A stretch of 9,270 nt of DNA from Chitinivibrionales bacterium (GTDB lineage: Bacteria; Fibrobacterota; Chitinivibrionia; Chitinivibrionales; WJKA01), in contig WJKA01000291.1 of the NCBI GenBank assembly GCA_014729375.1, forward strand, positions 1-9,270, in the 5' to 3' direction. Position 1 is the first letter of the stretch. Every line of letters begins with the position of its first letter. The position numbers were made by a program, and so were the translations under genes. Positions 1-5,735 of this stretch are shown in pieces. The notes under the pieces were generated by a model. It did not search any database. It was not told the origin of the DNA and saw only the letters and a list, made by a program, of their open reading frames with translations.

Positions 1-37
1 ACCATGGGAAGTGCGGAGCCTTGTTGGTTTTGTGCAC
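1..37 (-). CDS. Possible start of the gene following pilP (truncated by window edge)
   Basis: A GTG at 37-35 opens a frame that stays open for 12 codons to the window edge, beginning V/M-H-K-T-N-K-A-P-H-F-P-W. It lies 17 nt beyond the pilP stop. The lysine-containing start would suit the n-region of a signal peptide, and in the standard pilMNOPQ order the gene after pilP is pilQ, the outer-membrane secretin. No clear Shine-Dalgarno sequence precedes the GTG, and an ATG at 5-3 in another frame is an alternative. The call rests on position only; no secretin domain is visible. Confidence 0.22.
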   Translation of the reverse strand, partial: MHKTNKAPHFPW

Positions 38-54
38 CGGAGTTGCCGATGTAT

Positions 55-549
55 TTATTCATCCTGGGCGGGAATTTCATACGAACCAAGGGGATCACGC
101 AGCTTGACACCCTCTTCACCGATTGCTAGAATTCTCTGCGAATGCACTTCATCACCAATGCCGCAGATATGCGACTTGCCGCTTTCATCTTCAATTATGG
201 CCAGTGGCTGTTTTTTGAACAACACGCCTTTGAGTATTAATTTGTTACGGACATAATCCGGCTCTTTTTTGCCGCCCTTTGACGAACGGGAAACAATATG
301 CCCCTTTTCCAGCGATCTGAATGGTGTCGGGTTATCACCGGCATAGGTGAAAGGTTCATACTCCTGTGCGGCCTGAAGCGCCTTTTCTACAACCGGTCGG
401 TCGCTCATTCCCGGAACAAGTGAAAGAGAATTGTCCATATGATCCGGACCATTACCCGCACTCGTCAATTTAAGAGCCTGAGAAAAACTCAGGGCAAGCA
501 AAACAATGACAAGAGAGAAAACAATCATTTTTGCTAGTTGTGTGTTCAT
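55..549 (-). CDS. pilP: PilP-like type IV pilus inner-membrane/periplasmic protein
   Basis: 164 aa. PilP proteins bind the PilN/PilO heterodimer in the periplasm and link the inner-membrane alignment complex to the PilQ secretin. A hydrophobic segment at residues 8-25 is a signal peptide or membrane anchor. Residues 26-100 are a polar, low-complexity linker containing EPF and TPF motifs like the PF motif common in this family. Residues 103-158 form the small beta domain shared by PilP and GspC: KLILKGVLF, then PLAIIEDESGKSHICGIGD, then a repeated beta pattern ending in GVKLRDPLGSYEI. Unlike the lipoprotein PilP of proteobacteria, no lipobox cysteine is present at the N terminus, so attachment must differ. 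The ATG at 549 lies 9 nt after the pilO stop, with AGGAA upstream, so the two genes are co-translated. A GspC-type type II secretion role is less likely because the partner looks like PilO. Confidence 0.78.
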   Translation of the reverse strand: MNTQLAKMIVFSLVIVLLALSFSQALKLTSAGNGPDHMDNSLSLVPGMSDRPVVEKALQAAQEYEPFTYAGDNPTPFRSLEKGHIVSRSSKGGKKEPDYVRNKLILKGVLFKKQPLAIIEDESGKSHICGIGDEVHSQRILAIGEEGVKLRDPLGSYEIPAQDE

Positions 550-558
550 CTGGCATTC

Positions 559-1110
559 CTATGCACGAGGGCGCAAAAAACAGGTTACCCGGATAGTTGC
601 CGTGATCTTTTGGCCTTCACCGGCGGCAATCCCCAGCCGCTCGACACTAACCAGTTGGGGCATGCCTTCAAGCGAAGATACAAATTGCCCGAGCGAATTA
701 TAGGTTGTCGACATTTCAAGGACCACCGGATATAAAATATAGTCTTTTTCCCGTTGTTCCTCCTCAGGCTCCATCCGTACAAATCGTATACCCGCGGCAT
801 CGGCCCTGGTAATGAGCATCTGGAGAAGCGCTGAAAAATCACGCGGGTCCGCAAAGCCGGTGCTGATATTCTTCAGTTTCTTCTCAAGCTGGATATGCTT
901 TTCATTTATGCTTGCTTTTATCGCCGCATAGCCGTTGCTTGATGACAGCAACCGTTTGTACTGCTTTATCTCGGCCCGTTTCCGGGATATGGATCCCCAG
1001 AGAGGAAAGACCAGATAGCCAAGACCGTACAGAAACAGAAAAAGGGCAATACTGACCGCCAGAAGTGCCGGTAATTCGTTGCTGATATTGTCTTTTACTT
1101 TTGTGACCAT
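559..1110 (-). CDS. pilO: PilO-like type IV pilus alignment protein
   Basis: 183 aa from the ATG at 1110. PilO is an inner-membrane protein that pairs with PilN through coiled coils and ferredoxin-like domains and recruits PilP. Here there is a short cytoplasmic tail (1-13), one membrane span (about 14-37), a charged coiled-coil-like helix (about 39-82), and an alpha/beta domain from about 88. That domain starts DFSALLQMLITRADAAGIRF and has the family's later pattern of a strand, then YNSLGQFVSSLEGMPQLVSVERL. The frame extends upstream to a TTG at 1152. I prefer the ATG because the extra 14 residues are unlike the family and would start only 10 nt from the tRNA. No good Shine-Dalgarno sequence precedes either start. 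pilP follows 9 nt downstream. pilM and pilN, normally immediately upstream, are absent; a tRNA gene and then a TPR gene stand there. Confidence 0.8.
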   Translation of the reverse strand: MVTKVKDNISNELPALLAVSIALFLFLYGLGYLVFPLWGSISRKRAEIKQYKRLLSSSNGYAAIKASINEKHIQLEKKLKNISTGFADPRDFSALLQMLITRADAAGIRFVRMEPEEEQREKDYILYPVVLEMSTTYNSLGQFVSSLEGMPQLVSVERLGIAAGEGQKITATIRVTCFLRPRA

Positions 1111-1161
1111 AGAAAAACCGGCTGAAAGATTGGAATGAGGACAATTCCGCAAATTTGACTA

Positions 1162-1233
1162 AGCCGAGAGGCGGATTCGAACCGCCGACCTGCTGATTAC
1201 GAATCAGCTGCTCTACCACTGAGCCATCCCGGC
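1162..1233 (-). tRNA. tRNA-Thr (anticodon CGT)
   Basis: The minus strand folds into a full cloverleaf of 72 nt including the discriminator base. The acceptor stem is GCCGGGA with TCTCGGC (one G-U pair). The D arm is GCTC-AGTGGTA-GAGC, the anticodon stem GCTGA/TCAGC with loop TTCGTAA, the variable region AGGTC, and the T arm GGCGG-TTCGAAT-CCGCC. The anticodon CGT reads the threonine codon ACG. The discriminator is U and CCA is not encoded, so a CCA-adding enzyme is needed. The gene stands alone between the TPR gene and pilO. No terminator hairpin separates it from pilO. Confidence 0.96.
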
Positions 1234-1249
1234 AATTTATCCATTTCGT

Positions 1250-1278
1250 ATTGTATCGCTGATTTATTCTCGAGCATA
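1250..1278 (-). promoter_or_regulatory. Weak candidate promoter for tRNA-Thr
   Basis: On the minus strand a TACAAT hexamer (1255-1250) matches five of six bases of the bacterial -10 consensus. It sits 16 nt before the first base of the tRNA, a sensible distance for a short leader. The sequence 17 nt further up, TATGCT, is a poor -35 match. The call rests on the -10 box and its position. Confidence 0.28.
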
Positions 1279-1392
1279 GTAAAATAGCTTATGCCGCAAA
1301 AAAAGTGGAATTGCAAAAAGAGTAAAAAGAGCGGTTCTGATGCGAAAAATTTTTGAATATGCCCGGTTACGTCGCTTTGCTTGTGCATACCA

Positions 1393-2466
1393 TTATGGAA
1401 CAAACCGGGGTTCCGGGCTTTTCAGCTTCGCAGCTTTGGCCCGTTTCCGGAGCTCTTCAGCCTCCCCGAAATCGGATTCCAACCGTTTTTTAACTTTTAA
1501 GCTGAATCGATAATGCTTCATTCGATTGCACTCTGCGATACATTGTGTGTACCGCTGAAGACCCATATTCACTTTGGCCAGCCAGAGATGGCACAATGCC
1601 GCATTATAATGGTTATCGAATGCCTCAGATTCAACCCTCCCAAGAATATACCGAAAGGCTTTTTCCGCCAGAGTGTATTTTCGTTCTCCATACAGGGCTT
1701 TTGCCCTGCCCCAGTAAAAAACCAGCGATGACGGGTATTTCTGAAGCATTTCATTGGCAATCTGAAGAGCTTCCCCGAATCGTTTCTCGTGCAAGAGAAC
1801 CTCTACAAGGCTTTCGGCCGCACTCATTTTTGTATAAATACCATATTTTTTTGCCTGATACAGCATTGCTATCGCCGACTCACGTTTGTCCGAAACGCCG
1901 GGCATCCACCATAAGGTTTTCATTAATGCACTTCGCCAGTAATTATATGATCCTACACCGTATCCCAGGTCCTTTATCTCCGGATGCTCTTTATATAATT
2001 CAATCAGGATTGATACACCTTTCCAACCATAGCGGAATGCTGTTATCCATCGTTCGAACCGGCTTTCATACGTGCCCTTGAAGCCATCGGCGCCTCCGAC
2101 AAAAAACCTCGCCCATATATTGTCACGGTCACGGGCAAGAATCGCTTCTCCCCTGGCAATTACCAGATCGCAATATTGATAAAACTCATCTTCCTTTTTA
2201 TCTGTTTCGTAATAGACCATCCAGGAATACACCACCATTGCAAAGAAAAAATAACCCGCTGGATGGTCCGGATATTTTTTTATTATTTTTTTTGCTTCCT
2301 GTTCGGCCCTGCTGAATTTTTCTTTGTATACCAGATCAACACATTTCAGGCTGGCGTTATGAATTTCCGACGGAAGCCGATTTTTGCCCGTTACGGCAGA
2401 CCCGGCGCCGGTTATCAGAAAACAAATCAGTACGTTAATAATTGCTTTACCTGGGAGATACATCAT
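1393..2466 (-). CDS. Exported TPR-repeat protein at the end of the ABC-transporter operon
   Basis: 357 aa from the ATG at 2466 (a second ATG follows at once). The frame is open further upstream to 2595, but that would overlap the preceding lipoprotein gene by 149 nt, and the extension is unlike a secreted protein start. From 2466 the product begins with a signal-peptide-like stretch (MMYLPGKAIINVLICFLITG, then AGSAVTG), so it is probably periplasmic. The rest is helical with TPR-like units. An N-terminal unit reads KFSRAEQEAKKIIKKYPDHPAGYFF; mid-protein is a GYGVGSYNYWR...WWMPGVSDKRES segment; then KRFGEALQIANEMLQKYPSS and RKYTLAEKAFRYIL. This resembles TPR proteins I know from Fibrobacterota/Calditrichota-type genomes whose function is not established. 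The start lies inside the end of the lipoprotein gene (20 nt overlap) and has no Shine-Dalgarno sequence, which points to translational coupling. The C terminus is lysine/arginine rich. Such proteins usually scaffold protein contacts; no enzyme motif is visible. Confidence 0.8.
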   Translation of the reverse strand: MMYLPGKAIINVLICFLITGAGSAVTGKNRLPSEIHNASLKCVDLVYKEKFSRAEQEAKKIIKKYPDHPAGYFFFAMVVYSWMVYYETDKKEDEFYQYCDLVIARGEAILARDRDNIWARFFVGGADGFKGTYESRFERWITAFRYGWKGVSILIELYKEHPEIKDLGYGVGSYNYWRSALMKTLWWMPGVSDKRESAIAMLYQAKKYGIYTKMSAAESLVEVLLHEKRFGEALQIANEMLQKYPSSLVFYWGRAKALYGERKYTLAEKAFRYILGRVESEAFDNHYNAALCHLWLAKVNMGLQRYTQCIAECNRMKHYRFSLKVKKRLESDFGEAEELRKRAKAAKLKSPEPRFVP

Positions 2467-2839
2467 CAGCCGGAGCTTGTTTATCGGGTATGGAAATCCA
2501 TCGATTATGATAACGGTCCCATTTGCCCCATTCATTATGATAGCGGTACTTTCTCCGTATCTTTTTGGCAACACCACGGAGAAAATAAAAATCAACTACC
2601 GCTTTCCTGATATATTTGCCTTTTGAATACTTTTTATATTCTACAGTTTCATAATAGACCGAATCAAGGATGCTGGAATCAGGGATACCTTCAACAATAG
2701 CCGCGCAATCATCCTCAAGAATGACATCAAGCTTTTTCCTGATATTGCTCTCAGATTCGCCACCGCACGCACCGAAAAAAAACGGCACGCTTAAAAGTAC
2801 ACCAAGAATACACAGGCACGATGCACGGTTGTTATTCAC
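2447..2839 (-). CDS. Small putative lipoprotein of unknown function, coupled to ABC ATPase gene
   Basis: 130 aa from a GTG at 2839. I do not recognise the family. The N terminus is a lipoprotein signal: NNNR, then a hydrophobic run (residues 9-22), then FGAC with Cys25 as the likely lipidated residue. The lipobox is relaxed (Phe at -3), and Gly-Gly follows the cysteine. The mature part of about 105 residues has an acidic patch (LEDDC) and then an aromatic, basic region (YKKYSKGKYIRKAVVDFYF, KIRRKYRYHNEWGKWDRYHNRW), which looks like a small beta-rich domain. The frame is open upstream to an ATG at 2914. The GTG is preferred because AGGAGG stands 10 nt before it and it places the signal peptide at the N terminus. 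The GTG overlaps the ATPase stop by 8 nt (GTGAATAA). It may be an accessory subunit of the importer or a partner of the TPR protein; both are inference. Confidence 0.72.
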   Translation of the reverse strand: MNNNRASCLCILGVLLSVPFFFGACGGESESNIRKKLDVILEDDCAAIVEGIPDSSILDSVYYETVEYKKYSKGKYIRKAVVDFYFLRGVAKKIRRKYRYHNEWGKWDRYHNRWISIPDKQAPADDVSPR

Positions 2840-3965
2840 CGGATGTTTTCCTCCTGGCGGCAAAAATATTTTTCTGTGTCCGGGGATCAAAAAGATGAAG
2901 CCGCCGGCCGTCAATGAAAATCCGCACTTCCTGGTCCAATGCTATATCCGCTTCCCTGGTAATGAGAAACCGCACGGTAATCTCGTCCGAAACTTTACCG
3001 ACGATCAAACTTCTGTCTCCCAGTGATTCGATTAGCTCGACAGTTATTGTGAGTGAGGTATCGGAATAGCGTCTGGCAGCCCGATGTTCCAGGTAAGAGA
3101 TGTTCTGCGGACGGATTCCCACTTTGACTTTTCGGCCGGTGAATTCACCGGCCCTTCCGAACCTCTCTTTGTCAAGCAACAGAAAACCGATCCGGCTGTC
3201 GATTCCAATCTGGTTTTCTTTTTGTGCAATAACGCCGTCAATGAAATTAATAGCCGGACTTCCGATAAATTGTGCAGAGAACATCGTTTCCGGACGGTCA
3301 TACACATACCGGGGTTCATCATACTGCTCCAGTTCACCGCCGCTCAGAAGAGCGATTCGTTCGCTCATCGTCATAGCTTCAACCTGATTGTGGGTAACAT
3401 ATATTATCGTCTTTCCGACCTGCCGGTGGATCCTTTTGAGTTCTTCCATGGCCATTTCGCGCAGCGCAGCATCAAGGTTACTGAGCGGCTCGTCAAGAAG
3501 CAACACATCAGGATCAAGCACAAGCGCCCGCGCCAGTGCCACCCGCTGCCGCTGCCCGCCGGATATTTCTTTGGGAAGACGGTCTTCGAGGTCCTGAAGC
3601 CCCAGCATCGCTATAACCCATTCAAGCTTCTCCTGCATACGCGTCGGGGATACCTTTTGTATCTTTAACCCGAAAAGAATATTCGCCCGCACGGTCATAT
3701 GCGGAAATAGCGCATAGCTCTGAAACACCATGGCAATCCGCCGCTCACGGGGAGGAATATCATTATATCGCTTTCCTCCGACAATCAAATCCCCGTTATC
3801 GACTGTTTCCAGCCCGGCAATCATACGCAACAAGGTCGTCTTGCCACACCCCGACGGCCCCAGCAGTGTCACAAATTCACCATCACCGATCAAAAGATTC
3901 AGATTATTAATAACCTGATGATCATCAAATTTTTTGCCTATATTTTTCAAAACTACTTCAGCCAT
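2832..3965 (-). CDS. ABC transporter ATP-binding protein, MalK/UgpC type
   Basis: 377 aa, the usual length for the CUT1-family ATPase that powers carbohydrate or glycerol-phosphate import. It would sit as a dimer on the cytoplasmic face of the permease pair. All nucleotide-binding motifs are intact: Walker A GPSGCGKT (36-43), Q-loop Gln82 in VFQSYALFPHM, signature ISGGQ (134-138, Ile for the common Leu), Walker B VLLLDEP (154-160), D-loop SNLDA and H-loop His192. The linker VYDRPETMFSAQFIGSPAINF and the GIRPQNI motif (283-289) are hallmarks of the MalK/UgpC C-terminal regulatory (TOBE/OB-fold) region, which continues to about residue 360. The gene starts 9 nt after the second permease stop with only a weak AGAGAAG ribosome site. 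Because the MalK-type C-terminal domain is present, control by a partner protein is possible, but none is shown here. The transported solute cannot be read from the ATPase. Confidence 0.95.
   Translation of the reverse strand: MAEVVLKNIGKKFDDHQVINNLNLLIGDGEFVTLLGPSGCGKTTLLRMIAGLETVDNGDLIVGGKRYNDIPPRERRIAMVFQSYALFPHMTVRANILFGLKIQKVSPTRMQEKLEWVIAMLGLQDLEDRLPKEISGGQRQRVALARALVLDPDVLLLDEPLSNLDAALREMAMEELKRIHRQVGKTIIYVTHNQVEAMTMSERIALLSGGELEQYDEPRYVYDRPETMFSAQFIGSPAINFIDGVIAQKENQIGIDSRIGFLLLDKERFGRAGEFTGRKVKVGIRPQNISYLEHRAARRYSDTSLTITVELIESLGDRSLIVGKVSDEITVRFLITREADIALDQEVRIFIDGRRLHLFDPRTQKNIFAARRKTSGE
2850..2855 (-). promoter_or_regulatory. Shine-Dalgarno site fixing the GTG start of the lipoprotein gene
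   Basis: AGGAGG on the minus strand lies inside the 3' end of the ATPase gene, 10 nt before the GTG at 2839. It is a full anti-16S match and selects this start over the upstream ATG at 2914, which would begin with a non-signal sequence (MTAGGFIFLIPGHRK). Confidence 0.7.
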
Positions 3966-3974
3966 ATAGCTTCT

Positions 3975-4820
3975 CTACTTTACCGCACCTGAAGTAATAC
4001 CGGCACTCATGTGCTTTTGAAGCAAAAGCGAAAAGATTATTACCGGAAAACTGAGACACACCGAAATTGTTGCAAGAAGATTCTGTGGTGGAGCATATGC
4101 CAGTTTCTGCTTTAAATACAGTGTTAATGTAGAAATCCTTCCAAGCCCGAGAAGGAAATATGCGAAGATAAATTCATCCCACGATAATAAAAAGGTATAT
4201 ATTGCCGCTGCCGTCAACCCCGGTATGGCCAGAGGAAAAAGTATCTTCAGAAAAATCTGAAACCTGTTCGCCCCCATAACCATGGCCTGATGTTCCAGGT
4301 CCCGGGGGATCGGCTCAAATGCACTCGTGCCAATAAATATTACATACGGAAGAGCAAGAAGCGTATGGGCAAGAACAACTCCCCAGTATGTATTATGCGC
4401 TTCGATTGTAATAAAAAATTCGGCAACAGGTATAACCGATGCAATATCGGGGAAAAGCCTGACTGAAATCAATCCTACCAGGAGCGGTTTTCTCAAAGGA
4501 ATCTGATATCTTCCAAGCACATACGATGCGGGCACACCGATCAGCAACGAAACAATGACGGTAAAGAAGGCTATCAGCAGGCTGTTTATTACGACTCCGT
4601 AAAATTGATTATCTGAGAAAAGATACAGGAAATTCCTGAATGTCGGATTATATGGCCACAGGGGTACGGGAGAGCCGCCGGTATTTATGCTCGATGCATC
4701 GCTGATTGAATATTTGAACAATAAGAACACCGGTGCAATGATCAGCAAAACGGTAAAAATAACGGCACACAGCCAGAACACCTTGCGGGACAATGCTGAT
4801 ATTTTCACAATGTTGGACAT
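3975..4820 (-). CDS. ABC transporter permease, MalG/UgpE type
   Basis: 281 aa from the ATG at 4820. The frame opens at a TTG at 4835, but AGGGA stands 4 nt before the ATG, and the ATG lies one base after the stop of the first permease gene, so ATG is preferred. It is a binding-protein-dependent transport inner-membrane component with about six membrane spans: roughly 15-37, 76-102, 112-134, 145-165, 197-222 and 248-268. The EAA loop that docks onto the ATPase is at about 171-201 (IPRDLEHQAMVMGANRF...LFPLAIPGL); the usual Glu-Ala-Ala is replaced by EHQA, but the central Gly and the LP element are kept. The following LLSWDEFIFA and the C-terminal SAGITSGAVK are typical of the MalG branch. It pairs with the upstream permease to form the channel. 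Confidence 0.93.
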   Translation of the reverse strand: MSNIVKISALSRKVFWLCAVIFTVLLIIAPVFLLFKYSISDASSINTGGSPVPLWPYNPTFRNFLYLFSDNQFYGVVINSLLIAFFTVIVSLLIGVPASYVLGRYQIPLRKPLLVGLISVRLFPDIASVIPVAEFFITIEAHNTYWGVVLAHTLLALPYVIFIGTSAFEPIPRDLEHQAMVMGANRFQIFLKILFPLAIPGLTAAAIYTFLLSWDEFIFAYFLLGLGRISTLTLYLKQKLAYAPPQNLLATISVCLSFPVIIFSLLLQKHMSAGITSGAVK

Positions 4821-4821
4821 T

Positions 4822-5706
4822 TCATCCCTGCACAATCCGCTTATTCAGTTCCGCCGCCAGGATCAGCAACAGACTGGTACATACAATGCAGCCAACAAGC
4901 ACCAGTGCAACCACAGCAGCTTTATCGGCATACCCCCAGTTGTTATAGAACGACTCGATCAGCGTTCCGAGAAGGTTGTGTTGACCGGCAAGAACAAAGG
5001 GGAAAATAAACTCTTTCCACATTTCGATCGAACGGAGCAAAACCACTGCTGACATAGAGGGGATAATCAGAGGCAGAATGATGCGACGAAGCTGTTGGCG
5101 GAGCCCTGCTCCCATTGTCCGGGCCGCATCAAAAAGCTCCGGATCAATCGAGTTCAGGCCGGAGAGTATTATCAGCATTGATATCGGCATGTCACGCCAG
5201 ACTTTGCCAAGAAGCGAAATCCCGAGTGAAAATATTTTTGCACCCCGCCAGTTAACCGGGGCCTGAATGATCTGCGGCACTGCATCATATTTTCCTAAAA
5301 GCAGATGATTGACATGCCCACCCGGAAAATCAAATAAAATAAAGAGAATTATTGCAGTTACAAGTGCCGGTATTGCCAATGGTATAAGGACAAGGCTGCG
5401 AATAAAATTTCTGAGCACAAAGCTTTTATACAGCAGGAGAGCAAGAAATAATCCCACGAACAGCTCCAGCGGCGTACCGATTATTACAAAAACAAGCGTA
5501 TTCAGCAAAGCTTCTCTGAATTCCGGCATGCCGAAAACCTCTGCATAGGTCTCCAGTGTAGGAAATACGCCCCTGGCTGTATTAGAAAAGCTGAGGCCCA
5601 GCAGATACAAAAGAACAATGATTAAAAAACCCAGAAGATAGAGGGCTGCCGGAAGTATCGGCCATATCTCCTGGATTTTGAATATTTTCGTTTTTTTCCA
5701 GGTCAT
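4822..5706 (-). CDS. ABC transporter permease, MalF/UgpA type
   Basis: 294 aa, the normal size for the shorter MalF/UgpA-type permeases. It has a charged N terminus (WKKTKIFK), then about six membrane spans, the clearest at 16-40, 66-93, 104-125, 210-226 and 264-286. The EAA loop at about 188-217 reads IDPELFDAARTMGAGLRQQLRR followed by ILPLIIPSM and matches the family consensus well, with the conserved Ala-Ala and Gly; it is the contact site for the ATPase. The ATG at 5706 has no recognisable Shine-Dalgarno sequence. It lies 29 nt after the binding-protein stop, behind a small hairpin. The second permease follows after one base. Together the two permeases make the transmembrane pore of the importer. 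Confidence 0.93.
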   Translation of the reverse strand: MTWKKTKIFKIQEIWPILPAALYLLGFLIIVLLYLLGLSFSNTARGVFPTLETYAEVFGMPEFREALLNTLVFVIIGTPLELFVGLFLALLLYKSFVLRNFIRSLVLIPLAIPALVTAIILFILFDFPGGHVNHLLLGKYDAVPQIIQAPVNWRGAKIFSLGISLLGKVWRDMPISMLIILSGLNSIDPELFDAARTMGAGLRQQLRRIILPLIIPSMSAVVLLRSIEMWKEFIFPFVLAGQHNLLGTLIESFYNNWGYADKAAVVALVLVGCIVCTSLLLILAAELNKRIVQG

Positions 5707-5716
5707 TATATTTCGA

Positions 5717-5732
5717 CAGCCGCATCAGGCTG
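5717..5732 (-). other. Small stem-loop between binding-protein and permease genes
   Basis: On the minus strand CAGCC-TGATGC-GGCTG forms a 5-bp GC-rich stem with a 6-nt loop in the 29-nt gap. No T-run follows, so it is not an intrinsic terminator. Hairpins in this position in other ABC operons (malE-malF is the classic case) favour higher yield of the binding protein over the permeases; that role here is inference. Confidence 0.45.
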
Positions 5733-5735
5733 AGG

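Noticed and set aside
1111..1152. TTG start adding 14 residues to PilO
   Set aside because: The residues are unlike the family and the start would sit 10 nt from the tRNA; the ATG at 1110 gives a normal PilO N terminus.
1162..1233. tRNA as an integration site for a mobile element
   Set aside because: No integrase gene and no second copy of the tRNA 3' end were seen in the window.
1320..1392. Terminator after the TPR gene
   Set aside because: AAAAATTTTT and scattered T-runs are present, but I found no GC-rich stem followed by a T-run.
1197..1403. Minus-strand 68-codon frame between the TPR gene and the tRNA
   Set aside because: It reads into the tRNA gene, lacks a ribosome site and has low-complexity Phe/Leu content typical of AT-rich non-coding DNA.
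1545..2081. Plus-strand 178-codon open frame
   Set aside because: It is antisense to the TPR gene, with composition and residues of no recognisable family; the minus strand carries the clear coding signal.
2467..2595. N-terminal extension of the TPR reading frame up to 2595
   Set aside because: It overlaps the lipoprotein gene by 149 nt, lacks a ribosome site, and would bury the signal peptide that starts at 2466.
2840..2914. N-terminal extension of the lipoprotein frame to an ATG at 2914
   Set aside because: It lies inside the ATPase gene and places the lipoprotein signal internally; the GTG at 2839 has a full AGGAGG site.
3084..3668. Plus-strand 194-codon open frame
   Set aside because: It runs antisense through conserved ATPase motifs and is explained by the codon constraints of that gene.
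4821..4835. TTG start of the MalG-type permease inside the preceding gene
   Set aside because: The ATG at 4820 has an AGGGA site at normal spacing and directly follows the upstream stop.
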